Source: Streptomyces sp. SA15 (GTDB taxonomy: Bacteria; Actinomycetota; Actinomycetes; Streptomycetales; Streptomycetaceae). Taken from it: a DNA stretch of 64,000 bases. The stretch is taken from contig NZ_NTGE01000101.1 in the NCBI RefSeq assembly GCF_002291145.1, positions 46,051 to 110,050 of the forward strand. Reading direction: 5' to 3'. This document shows positions 15,640-23,796 of this stretch, piece by piece. The notes under the pieces were generated by a model. The model was not told the origin of the DNA, did not search any database, and was given only the letters and a program-made list of their open reading frames with translations. A program made the position numbers and the translations under genes. How positions within the stretch are numbered: the first letter of the stretch is position 1; the number at the start of each line of letters is the position of its first letter.

Positions 15640-17850
15640 ATGCGAAGCCGTACCGCCCGCACGCTCCTGGCCCCCTTCCTGGCCCTCCTTCTCTCCCTGC
15701 TCGCCATACCCCCCAGCACCGCCCAATCAGCAGCACCACCCGTGAAGCAGCAGCCCAAGTACGCCGGTTATCTCTTCGCCTACTTCACCGGTGAGGGCAC
15801 CGCCGACGGCGAGCAGATCCGGTACGCCCTCAGCCGGGGCAACGACCCGCTGCACTGGCGCGAGCTCAACGGGGGCAAGCCGGTCCTCACCTCCACCATC
15901 GGCGAGAAGGGGCTGCGTGATCCGTTCGTCATCCGCTCCCCGAAGGGCGACAAGTTCTACGCCATCGCCACCGACCTGCGGATGTACAAGAACTCCAGCG
16001 GCAGCTGGGACCAAGTCCAGCGGCACGGCAGCAAGTCGATCATGGTCTGGGAGTCCACCGACCTGGTCCACTGGACCGACCAGCGCCTGGTGAAGGTCTC
16101 CCCCGACAACGCGGGCAACACCTGGGCGCCGGAGGCCTATTGGGACGACTCGCTCGGTGAGTACGTCGTCTTCTGGGCGTCGAAGCTGTACGCCGACGAC
16201 GACCCCGACCACACGGGATCGACGTACAACAAGATGATGTACGCCACCACGAAGGACTTCCGTACCTTCAGCGAGCCGAAGGTCTGGAACGACCCGGGCT
16301 ACTCGGTCATCGACTCGACGGTGGTGAAGCACAAGGACACCTACTACCGCTACACCAAGGACGAGCGGGACCCGACCTCCAGCTCGCCCTGCGCCAAGTT
16401 CATCACCGGAGAGAAGTCGACGAGCCTGACGTCGGCCAAGTACGACTTCGTCGCGGACTGCATCGGCAGCGGTGCGATGGACCGCGGTGAGGGCCCGACG
16501 GTCTTCAAGTCCAACACCGAGAACAAGTGGTACCTGTTCATCGACGAGTACGGCGGCCGCGGCTACATCCCCTTCGAGACCACCGACCTCGACTCGGGCA
16601 AGTGGACCCCGTCCACGAACTACCAGCTGCCGGCCAGCCCCCGGCACGGCACCGTGCTCCCGGTGACGCAGGAGGAGTACGACCGCCTGCTCGCCGCCTA
16701 CCCGTCGACTCCCGCCTCCGTCATGGACGCGACAGCGAAGGGCCAGAAGGGGTACGCGATCGTCACCGAGGCCGCGTCGAAGGTCGTGCTGCCGATGGAG
16801 CCGAACGCGGAACTGCGCGGCCTCGCCCCGAAGCTGTGGGTCGGTGAGGGGGCGACGCTGAGCCCGAGGTCCGGCACGCACCGCGACTTCCGCAAGCCGC
16901 AGACATACACCGTGAGAGCCGCCGACGGCACGACCCGCACCTGGACGGTCGAGGCGGTCTCGACCCGCAGTCCCGTCCTGCCCGGCCTCAACGCCGACCC
17001 GGACGTGCACTATCTGAACGGCGAATACTGGATCTACCCGACGACGGACGGCTTCCAGGGCTGGAGCGGGACGAAGTTCAAGGCGTACTCGTCGAAGGAC
17101 CTGGTCCACTGGAAGGACCACGGGGTCATCCTGGACCTCGGGCCCGACGTGACCTGGGCGGACAAGAACGCGTGGGCGCCGGCGATCGCCGAACGGAACG
17201 GCAAGTACTACTTCTACTTCTGCGCCGAGCAGCAGATCGGCGTCGCGGTGGCCCACTCCCCGGCCGGCCCGTTCAAGGACGCGCTCGGCAAGCCCCTGGT
17301 GGCGAAGGGCGGTTCGCTGAAGGGCCAGATGATCGACCCCGCGGTCTACACGGACGACGACGGCACGTCGTATCTCTACTGGGGCAACGGCCGCGGATAT
17401 GTCGTACCGCTGAACGACGACATGGTGTCCTTCGACGCCTCGCAGGTGAAGGACATCACCCCGGACAACTTCCGCGAGGGCTCCTTCGTGATCAAGCGGA
17501 AGGGCACCTACTACTTCATGTGGTCGGAGGACGACACCCGTAGCGAGAACTACCACGTGGCCTACGCGACCGGACCGTCCCCGCTCGGCCCGTGGACCAA
17601 GCGGGGCACGATCCTGTCCAAGCGCCCCGACTACGGCATCCTCGGCACCGGCCACCACTCGGTGGTGAACGCGCCCGGCACCGACGACTGGTACATCGTC
17701 TACCACCGGTTCGCCCTGAACGGCCCCGGGAAGCCGGGCGGCGACGGCATGCACCGCGAGACGACGATCGACCGCATGAAGTTCGCGGCCGACGGCACGA
17801 TTGCGCCGGTGGTGCCGACGCTGGAGTCGATCAGGCCGGTACGGCACTGA
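15640..17850 (+). CDS. Secreted tandem GH43 glycoside hydrolase
   Basis: A 736-residue exported protein with signal peptide (about 1-30, LLAPFLALLLSLLAIPPSTAQSA) and two complete five-bladed GH43 propellers. Module one spans about 40-350 (catalytic Asp in EKGLRDPFVIRSPKG; later GSGAMDRGEGPTVF). Module two spans about 445-736 (PVLPGLNADPDVHYLNGEYWIYPTT; NAWAPAIAERNGKYYFYF; REGSFVIKRKGTYYFMWS). A beta-rich linker joins them. GH43 enzymes remove arabinose, xylose or galactose from pectin side chains and arabinoxylan. The two modules differ enough to suggest different subfamilies acting on one substrate. Specificity cannot be read further. Confidence 0.87.
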   Translation: MRSRTARTLLAPFLALLLSLLAIPPSTAQSAAPPVKQQPKYAGYLFAYFTGEGTADGEQIRYALSRGNDPLHWRELNGGKPVLTSTIGEKGLRDPFVIRSPKGDKFYAIATDLRMYKNSSGSWDQVQRHGSKSIMVWESTDLVHWTDQRLVKVSPDNAGNTWAPEAYWDDSLGEYVVFWASKLYADDDPDHTGSTYNKMMYATTKDFRTFSEPKVWNDPGYSVIDSTVVKHKDTYYRYTKDERDPTSSSPCAKFITGEKSTSLTSAKYDFVADCIGSGAMDRGEGPTVFKSNTENKWYLFIDEYGGRGYIPFETTDLDSGKWTPSTNYQLPASPRHGTVLPVTQEEYDRLLAAYPSTPASVMDATAKGQKGYAIVTEAASKVVLPMEPNAELRGLAPKLWVGEGATLSPRSGTHRDFRKPQTYTVRAADGTTRTWTVEAVSTRSPVLPGLNADPDVHYLNGEYWIYPTTDGFQGWSGTKFKAYSSKDLVHWKDHGVILDLGPDVTWADKNAWAPAIAERNGKYYFYFCAEQQIGVAVAHSPAGPFKDALGKPLVAKGGSLKGQMIDPAVYTDDDGTSYLYWGNGRGYVVPLNDDMVSFDASQVKDITPDNFREGSFVIKRKGTYYFMWSEDDTRSENYHVAYATGPSPLGPWTKRGTILSKRPDYGILGTGHHSVVNAPGTDDWYIVYHRFALNGPGKPGGDGMHRETTIDRMKFAADGTIAPVVPTLESIRPVRH

Positions 17851-17859
17851 CGCGGTGGA

Positions 17860-18906
17860 TCACAGGACGGCGTCGAGCCACGCGAAGACCTCGTCCTGCA
17901 TATGGCGTGTGAAGACGTGGCCCAGGTCGGGCCACGTCTTCAGCCACAACCGCTCCTCGGCGCGGCACGAGCGCCAGACCGCACGCAGCTTGTCGTACGC
18001 GACCCGTACGCCGTCGGCGGGGAACAGCGGGTCGAGCCCGCCGTTGAAGAACAGCATCGGCCTGGGTGCGGCGATGGCCGCCACGTCGGGGAAGTCGAGG
18101 AACCGGGGCAGGCCCGGGTGGAGCATGTAGTACGACGACTGCCCGCGCAGCGTGTTGTTGCCGGGCACCATCATTTCCTTCAGCCCGGTCATCCAGCACA
18201 CGCTCGCCGCGGCGGCGATGTGGTCGCTAAGTGCGGCGGTCTGCCAGGCGCGGTAGGCGCCCATGGAGAAGCCGACGGCCGCGACCCGGTGGGCGTCCAC
18301 GCGGTCGAGGCCGGCCAGGAATCCGGCGGCGCGGGCGTCCTCGCGGGCCATGAGTCCGGCGAGCGAGGAGCCGAGGTGGTAGAGGTTGGAGGCCAGGGCC
18401 TGTTGTTGGTCGTAGGTGATGGGGCCGCGGTCGCCCCAGCCGAGCGCGTCCAGGCAGAGGACCACGTATCCGCGCCGGGCCAGCTCGTCGCCCAGGAACC
18501 GCCCGCTGAAGTGCTGGTCCGCCCAGTCCTGGGCGGAGGCGAGCCGGGTGTCGTCGTACCAGGGCCGGACCAGCTTCTCCTTCCCGATGTCGAACCTGGA
18601 CCCGTGATCGTGGAGGAGGAGTACGGCGGGGAAGGGTCCGGTGCCGTGGGGGGTGAGCAGGGCACCGCGGACGCGTTCGTGACGGGTGAGGGAGAGGGTC
18701 ACCAACTCCCTTGCGTATGCGCCTCCTTGGGAGCCGGGGGTGAATTCGGGTGCGTACGGTGTCCCGTCCTGCCGGTCGACGAGGAGGTGCTCCTCGACCT
18801 TGGAACGGGCGGCGCGGCGCCAGGCCTTGAAGTCGCGGACCGGTGAAGTACCCCAGGCGAGCGGGAAGTTCAGCTCGCCTTTCAGGGAACCCAACGGCTC
18901 ACGCAT
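17860..18906 (-). CDS. Alpha/beta hydrolase, acetylxylan-esterase/dienelactone-hydrolase type
   Basis: A 348-residue cytoplasmic alpha/beta hydrolase. The nucleophile elbow is G-F-S-M-G in VAAVGFSMGAYRAW. The acid is probably Asp in NGGLDPLFPADG and the histidine that in DLGHVFTRHM. It starts at an ATG at 18906, with GGAGG 3 bases upstream, overlapping the 3' end of the pectate lyase gene by 8 bases. That ties it to the pectin operon. An esterase removing acetyl or other acyl groups from imported oligosaccharides is likely, but the substrate is inferred from context only. Confidence 0.8.
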   Translation of the reverse strand: MREPLGSLKGELNFPLAWGTSPVRDFKAWRRAARSKVEEHLLVDRQDGTPYAPEFTPGSQGGAYARELVTLSLTRHERVRGALLTPHGTGPFPAVLLLHDHGSRFDIGKEKLVRPWYDDTRLASAQDWADQHFSGRFLGDELARRGYVVLCLDALGWGDRGPITYDQQQALASNLYHLGSSLAGLMAREDARAAGFLAGLDRVDAHRVAAVGFSMGAYRAWQTAALSDHIAAAASVCWMTGLKEMMVPGNNTLRGQSSYYMLHPGLPRFLDFPDVAAIAAPRPMLFFNGGLDPLFPADGVRVAYDKLRAVWRSCRAEERLWLKTWPDLGHVFTRHMQDEVFAWLDAVL

Positions 18907-20167
18907 CCGGCCTCCCGGCACCGGCATGACGCAGGACGTGGTGCTCGACCGCCGACCGGGAGGTGAGGGGCCGGTAGTCGTAGACGTCGGCGGGGTCCCA
19001 GCCGACGTCGTCGGTCAGGCCGAGGCCGCTCGCCACCGCGTTCAGGCGGGCGGGCCGGCCGTTGAACCAGGAGCCGGTGTCCCGGAAGTGCTCGCCGCCG
19101 TAGTCCGCGACAGCGAGCGACGACGCGCCCCGCCGGTAGCTGAAGACGTTCCGCTCGGAGAAGACCGACGACTCCACGCCGACGCCGAGCGCGTACAGGG
19201 TGCCGTCCGCCCGGCCCCGGTAGACATTGTTGACGACGTGCACCTGGCCGAAGCGGACGCGGGGGCCGCGCTGCACGATGTCGGTGAAGAGGTTCCGGAC
19301 GAAGGTCACCTTGAGATGCCCGCGGTCCCGATCGCCGCGCCCGTCCCCCGACCCGATGAGGATCGCCTTGTCGTGGTCGGCGAATCGGCTGTCGGAGACC
19401 GTGATGAAGTCGGAGCCGTCCTCGATGTCGAGCAGCCCGTCGTGCCGTTGGACGCGCTCGCCGTGGAAGCCGAGGGGCGCCTCGCGGTCCGGGAAGCGGC
19501 CGTCGGTGAAGGTGCAGTGGTCGACCCAGATGTTCTCGCCCGTGATCACGGTCATCGCGTCGAAACGGGCGTTCCAGCTGCCGCGCGTACCGTCACCCGG
19601 CGACCAGGTGGTGAAGTGGTCGACGGGAGCTTCGAGGTGCAGATTGCGCACGATGATGTTCGTGCCGGTGTTGACGGTCAGGAAGACCCCGAGGAGCCGG
19701 GCGTCGCGGCCCACGCCGACCAAGGTGGTGTTGCTCGGCACGGTCAGCTGGATCTGCGCCTTCTCCTTGTTCGAACCGGTCTGGCGGAGCTGACGCTGCT
19801 GTTTGCAGTAGTCGTGACGGGTGTCGGACCAGACGGCCCCGTCCTCGCCGAAGCAGGACATGTACTTGCCCAGGTCGTACCCGGGCGCGTAGTCCTGCTC
19901 GCCGAGCAGTGAACCGTCGTCCGCCTCATGGCCGTCGATGTCGCCGACGACCCGGATCACCTTGGACGCGGTGGGGTCGCCGTGGTTGGCCAGGGCCTCC
20001 TTGAGCTCGGCACGGGTGTCCACGGTCCAGGTGGTCCCGTCGGCACCGCCGGTGGTACCGGGACCGGTCGAGGCCCAACCGACGGGGCCGCGCTCGGCGG
20101 CGGAGGCCTGGGTCGGCCAGAACAGGCACAGGCACACGCACGCCAGGAGGGCAGCGGCTCTACGCAT
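18899..20167 (-). CDS. Secreted pectate lyase, PL1
   Basis: A 422-residue PL1 pectate lyase with signal peptide (RRAAALLACVCLCLFWPTQASA). Family marks are the vWiDH equivalent ENIWVDHCTFTDGRFPD, the calcium-site region LLDIEDGSDFITVSDSRF, and the catalytic-arginine motif RxPxxR in QRGPRVRFGQVHVVNN. It cleaves de-esterified homogalacturonan outside the cell. It overlaps the pectin esterase gene by 8 bases upstream and the alpha/beta hydrolase by 8 bases downstream, so the three form one translationally coupled unit. Confidence 0.92.
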   Translation of the reverse strand: MRRAAALLACVCLCLFWPTQASAAERGPVGWASTGPGTTGGADGTTWTVDTRAELKEALANHGDPTASKVIRVVGDIDGHEADDGSLLGEQDYAPGYDLGKYMSCFGEDGAVWSDTRHDYCKQQRQLRQTGSNKEKAQIQLTVPSNTTLVGVGRDARLLGVFLTVNTGTNIIVRNLHLEAPVDHFTTWSPGDGTRGSWNARFDAMTVITGENIWVDHCTFTDGRFPDREAPLGFHGERVQRHDGLLDIEDGSDFITVSDSRFADHDKAILIGSGDGRGDRDRGHLKVTFVRNLFTDIVQRGPRVRFGQVHVVNNVYRGRADGTLYALGVGVESSVFSERNVFSYRRGASSLAVADYGGEHFRDTGSWFNGRPARLNAVASGLGLTDDVGWDPADVYDYRPLTSRSAVEHHVLRHAGAGRPDA

Positions 20168-21281
20168 ACGGCCTCCAGTCGCCGAGGTAGGCCCGCTTGG
20201 TGTGGGACGCGGCTTCGCTGGCGGCGAGTTGGGGCCGGTTCTCCGGAACCGTGATCACGGCACCCGGCCCCGTGTTGCGGTACTCGGCGAACCGCATGGT
20301 CTGCCAGGGATGGGCCTCCCGCATGTTGGTGTAGGGCGCGACCGCGTCGATGCCGGGGCCCATGTGGGTCTCCCGGACGGTAAGCATCGGGCGGGCGGTG
20401 GTGTCGGAGCTGGGCACCCAGGGACGGGCCAGCTTGTAGTGGGCGTCGGGTGCCTCGCTGCTGATCCGGCCGCGGACGACCAGGTAGCCGCGTGGATTGG
20501 CGCCCGCCGTCGAGGGCGCGAAGACGAAGCCGTACGGGGCGCCGCCCAGGTCGGTGCGGTTCAGGGTGCGGAAGTGGCAGTTCTCGTAGACCGCGGTCGC
20601 CCGCCCGAAGACGAAGTCGACGTCACCCTCGACGTAGCAGTGGGAGTAGTACTGGCGGGCGAAGGCGGTCAGGGCCGTCGAGTCGGCGTACAGGGTGTCC
20701 TGGTGGCCGAGGAAGCGGCAGTGGTGGAAGGCCGAGCGGTCGCCCTGGACCTTGATGGCGACGGCCTGGGTGCCGGTGATCTCGGGGTGGTCGGCGCGCA
20801 GCCAGTCGTTGGCGAAGGTGATCCAGCGGGCGGTGAAACCGGCGGCCTGCACGGTGGTGGTGGCGGATCCCGTGGTGCCGTAGGTGCCGCCGCCGGGCTT
20901 GGGGGTGCCGGCCGCGTTGTCGTGGACGATGACGACGTCGCGGGGGTTCTCGCTCGCGCCGATCCAGGTCATGTCCGTACGGGTGGCGTCGACGGCGACC
21001 GTCTGCCGGTATGTGCCCGGGGCGATGACCAGCGTGTATCCGCTGCCGGTCGCGGCGGCCACGGCGTCCCGGACGGTGGTGAAGTCACCGGCGCCGCCCG
21101 GGTGGACGTACAGAGTCTGCGGGGTGAGGCGCGTGGCCGGTGATCCGTACCGACCGAACGGACGCCTTGCGCCGTCGGCCCGCGCGGGGGTCGGCGCCAG
21201 GCCGAGCGCGGCGCCCGCTCCGGCGCTCGCCATCATGAATCCCCTTCTGGAAAGGGGGAGTTGGAGGTGGGGCGAGGGCAT
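20160..21281 (-). CDS. Pectin methylesterase, CE8 (Tat-exported)
   Basis: A 373-residue carbohydrate esterase family 8 protein that removes methyl esters from homogalacturonan, making it a substrate for the coupled PL1 lyase. The N-terminus has a twin-arginine signal (SRRGFMMASAGAGAALG). CE8 marks are LGHQDTLYAD (oxyanion and first acid), the catalytic aspartate in VEGDVDFVFGRATAVYENC, and KLARPWVP. AAGGAG lies about 8 bases before the ATG. A run of five 15-base tandem repeats sits in the leader between this gene and the PL1 gene upstream. Confidence 0.92.
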   Translation of the reverse strand: MPSPHLQLPLSRRGFMMASAGAGAALGLAPTPARADGARRPFGRYGSPATRLTPQTLYVHPGGAGDFTTVRDAVAAATGSGYTLVIAPGTYRQTVAVDATRTDMTWIGASENPRDVVIVHDNAAGTPKPGGGTYGTTGSATTTVQAAGFTARWITFANDWLRADHPEITGTQAVAIKVQGDRSAFHHCRFLGHQDTLYADSTALTAFARQYYSHCYVEGDVDFVFGRATAVYENCHFRTLNRTDLGGAPYGFVFAPSTAGANPRGYLVVRGRISSEAPDAHYKLARPWVPSSDTTARPMLTVRETHMGPGIDAVAPYTNMREAHPWQTMRFAEYRNTGPGAVITVPENRPQLAASEAASHTKRAYLGDWRPYA

Positions 21282-21330
21282 GCGGGTGCTCCTTCGCAGT
21301 GCGGGGCTGTGCTGGGGTGTCGGCCGGAAG

Positions 21331-21405
21331 GCCGGGGATCCGAGGGCCGGGGATCCGAGGGCCGGGGATTCGAGGGCCGGGGATCCGAGGACCGGGGATC
21401 CGAGG
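21331..21405. repeat. Five tandem 15-bp repeats
   Basis: Five head-to-tail units of GCCGGGGATCCGAGG; the third has ATT and the fifth begins with A. They occupy the gap between the pectin esterase start and the upstream pectate lyase stop on the minus strand. No start codon with a ribosome site uses them, so they are probably non-coding. Confidence 0.75.
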
Positions 21406-21452
21406 GCCGGAGGCCGGGACGGCGGCGCGTCCCGGCCTGCCGGTCGGGTACG

Positions 21453-22781
21453 TCAGCGCAGGCGTCCGGCGCCCGCACGGTTGCCGACGATCCACGGGAC
21501 CGCCTTGGGCGAGTCGACCTTGGTGCGCAGGGTCGGCTTCCAGCCGGCGCCCGACTGGAGCGTCTCGCCGGGGATCTCGGCGTTGTGCACGGCGATCAGG
21601 TCCGTCAGCTTCCCGTTGACGTAGTTGTTCTCGGCGGTCAGCGGGGACTCGTTCCACTTCTTCAGCGCCTTGCCGACGCTGGTGCCGGGCGGCAGCGAGA
21701 TGGCGTTGTCGGTGGCGTGGAGCTGCGAGGAGATGCCGACACCGAAGATGTAGTAGTCGGACTTCTGTTCCTCGTTCACCACGTAGTGGTTGTTGTAGAC
21801 GTCGACCTGTCCGAACCGCACCCGCGGGGAGCGCTGGAGGATCCCGTCGAAGCGGTTGTGGTGCATGGTGACCTTGAGCTTGCCGGCGTCGATGGCGGCG
21901 AGGCCGTCGCCGTTGCCGATCAGCATGTTCTTGTCGTGGTTCTCGTAGCGGTTCCAGGACACGGTCACGTAGTTGGAGCCGCGCACGATGTCCGTCAGGC
22001 CGTCGTGTTGCTGGAAGACCTTGCCGAAGTAGACCGGCCGCTCGCTGTCGGGGTAGCGCCCGTCGGTGAACGTGTTGTGGTCGAGCCACACGTGGTCGCT
22101 GCCGTAGACGACCACGGTGTCGTACTCGGAGTTCCAGTTGCCGGTCTTGTTGTCGTCGGTCGGGTCCCACTTGGGGAAGCAGTCGAGCGGGGCCTCGATG
22201 GTGAGGTTGCGCAGGATGACGTTCGAGACGCCGAAGATCTGGAGGCTGCCGCCGAGGATGCCGGAGTTCCTGCCGACGCCGACGATGGTGGTGTTGCTGG
22301 GGATGAAGGCCTTGATCTCCGAGTTCTGGTTGGCGGCGGACGCCACCCGCGCGTCCTCCTGCGGCCCCATGGCGACCTTGTCGTTGCCGTAGACGGCCGG
22401 GTCGTAGTCCTTGAGGTACTGCTGGAGGTCGTAGCCGCCGGCGACGAAGGCCTCGCAGCCCTCGGAGACGGCGTCGATCATGCCCTTGACCTTGATGATT
22501 TTGGGTGCAGAGCCGCCGGCGGCGAGCGCGGCCTTGAACTCCGCCCAGGTGGTGACGGTGTAGACGTGCTCGGCTTCGGCGGCCGAGCCACCGGTCGTGC
22601 CCGCGCCCTGCGAGCCCCAGCCGTCGTTCGCGCCGAGGACCTGACGACCGAGGTCGCGGGAGCCGGAGTCGGCGCCGGCCTGGGCGGCGGTGCCGGTCAG
22701 GGACAGCACGAGGGCGGTGCAGCCGGCCAGAACGGCCACCTTCTTTGTAATGACATGCTCATGCCATGTCTGTGCGCGCAT
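21453..22781 (-). CDS. Secreted pectate lyase, PL1
   Basis: A 442-residue PL1 lyase. The export signal (KKVAVLAGCTALVLSLTGTAAQA) starts about 12 residues in; the ATG at 22781 follows AAGGAG and was kept. Family marks are HVWLDHNTFTDGRYPDSERP, the region TDIVRGSNYVTVSWNRYENH and the RxPxxR motif in LQRSPRVRFGQVDVYNNHY. It differs clearly from the other PL1 lyases of the locus, so these are not recent duplicates. It follows the CE12 esterase after 39 bases, suggesting co-transcription. Confidence 0.92.
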   Translation of the reverse strand: MRAQTWHEHVITKKVAVLAGCTALVLSLTGTAAQAGADSGSRDLGRQVLGANDGWGSQGAGTTGGSAAEAEHVYTVTTWAEFKAALAAGGSAPKIIKVKGMIDAVSEGCEAFVAGGYDLQQYLKDYDPAVYGNDKVAMGPQEDARVASAANQNSEIKAFIPSNTTIVGVGRNSGILGGSLQIFGVSNVILRNLTIEAPLDCFPKWDPTDDNKTGNWNSEYDTVVVYGSDHVWLDHNTFTDGRYPDSERPVYFGKVFQQHDGLTDIVRGSNYVTVSWNRYENHDKNMLIGNGDGLAAIDAGKLKVTMHHNRFDGILQRSPRVRFGQVDVYNNHYVVNEEQKSDYYIFGVGISSQLHATDNAISLPPGTSVGKALKKWNESPLTAENNYVNGKLTDLIAVHNAEIPGETLQSGAGWKPTLRTKVDSPKAVPWIVGNRAGAGRLR

Positions 22782-22820
22782 TGTGCGGCTCTCCTTTTTG
22801 GGAACAGGGGTGCGGGGGTG

Positions 22821-23615
22821 TTACGCGGCGGCCTGCGGCCAGGTGATCCAGGACGCGGGAATCTCCTCGTCCAGCCGGCGCACATCGCGGGGCGCGAGCA
22901 CCCGCGTACGCAGCAGTTCCTGGGCCACGAGCCGCGCCACGGCGATCGCGCCGGGCGGGTTGAAGTGCGTGTTGTCCTGCTCGGTCGCGGTCCAGTTGAA
23001 GTACGTCTTCGTCTCCTCGACGCCGAGCCGCTGCCACAGCGCGAGGGACAGGGCCTGGAGGTCGAGCAGGGCGACGCGCTCCTCCTTGGCGAGCGCACGC
23101 ATCGCCGCCGGATAGTCGCCGTGACTCGACACGGCGTTGCCGCCCGCGTCGAACCTCCTGCGCTCGACGGGTGTGGCGAGCACGGGCCGGGCACCACGGG
23201 CCCGGGCATCGTCGACGTACTGGCGCAGATAGTCCTGGTACGTCGTCCAGGGCTCGGTGTGACGAGTAGGGTCGTCCGCCTTCTCGTCGTTGTGAGCGAA
23301 CTGGATGATCAGAAAGTCGCCGGGCCGGATCGCCCCGAGGACGACATCGAGCCGCCCTTCGTCGACGAAGCTCTTCGAACTACGCCCGTTCACGGCGTGA
23401 TTGGCGACGCCCAGATCCTTGTGCAGAAAGAACGGAAGCGCCATGCCCCACCCGGTCTCGGGGGCGGCGGGGGCGTACTTCTGGGCCGCGGTGGAATCAC
23501 CGGCGACGAAGAGAGTCCGGGACCTTTCGTGCGAAACAGCGGTTCCATGGGCCGAAAAGCCAAGAGGAACAGCGGCAAAGGCCGCACTGGTGACCTGTCT
23601 GCGGGTAAGTGACAC
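22821..23615 (-). CDS. Rhamnogalacturonan acetylesterase-like SGNH hydrolase, CE12
   Basis: A 264-residue GDSL/SGNH esterase of the CE12 type, expected to deacetylate rhamnogalacturonan I. Block I is FVAGDSTAAQ (Ser nucleophile), block II glycine in NHAVNGRSSKSF, block III IIQFAHNDEK, and block V Asp-x-x-His in QDNTHFNPPG. A twin-arginine-like start (SLTRRQVTSAAFAAVPLG) indicates export. The GTG start follows AAAGG. It is the only clear rhamnogalacturonan-directed secreted enzyme in the locus and indicates that more than homogalacturonan is used. Confidence 0.85.
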   Translation of the reverse strand: MSLTRRQVTSAAFAAVPLGFSAHGTAVSHERSRTLFVAGDSTAAQKYAPAAPETGWGMALPFFLHKDLGVANHAVNGRSSKSFVDEGRLDVVLGAIRPGDFLIIQFAHNDEKADDPTRHTEPWTTYQDYLRQYVDDARARGARPVLATPVERRRFDAGGNAVSSHGDYPAAMRALAKEERVALLDLQALSLALWQRLGVEETKTYFNWTATEQDNTHFNPPGAIAVARLVAQELLRTRVLAPRDVRRLDEEIPASWITWPQAAA

Positions 23616-23678
23616 AGAGGTGCCTTTCTCAACAGGCGTACGAGAATTGTGCTAGGCAGTGCCTTTCAAGTGGGGGGT

Positions 23679-23775
23679 AACCCCCGCGCCCCTGCTTTCA
23701 GGGGCGCGGGGCCGTGCTCATATGCGGCTACCGCCGCGTGGGCGCGACCAGCCACAAACAACCCGCAGCCGGCCA
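23679..23775. repeat. Terminator hairpin plus dispersed intergenic repeat, copy 3
   Basis: A strong hairpin (CCCCGCGCCCCTG, CTTT loop, CAGGGGCGCGGGG) at about 23681-23711 forms the left edge of a full copy of the repeat also seen at 5734: ATGCGGCTACCGCCGCGTGG, then GCGCGACCA and CCCGCAG. It lies in the 181-base gap between the binding-protein gene and the CE12 gene and would terminate or attenuate the long operon there. Confidence 0.7.
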
Positions 23776-23796
23776 CGGACAAACAGGACCGAGCTC

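Noticed and set aside
15727..17847. 706-codon frame antisense to the tandem GH43 gene
   Set aside because: It mirrors the GH43 gene exactly, lacks a start site and has no recognisable domain.
21331..21405. CRISPR array
   Set aside because: The 15-bp units are directly adjacent with no spacers, so this is a simple tandem repeat.
21261..23612. Very long plus-strand frame (783 codons) across three minus-strand pectinase genes
   Set aside because: It spans several genes and their spacers, including the 15-bp repeats; codon bias of the minus-strand genes produces it.
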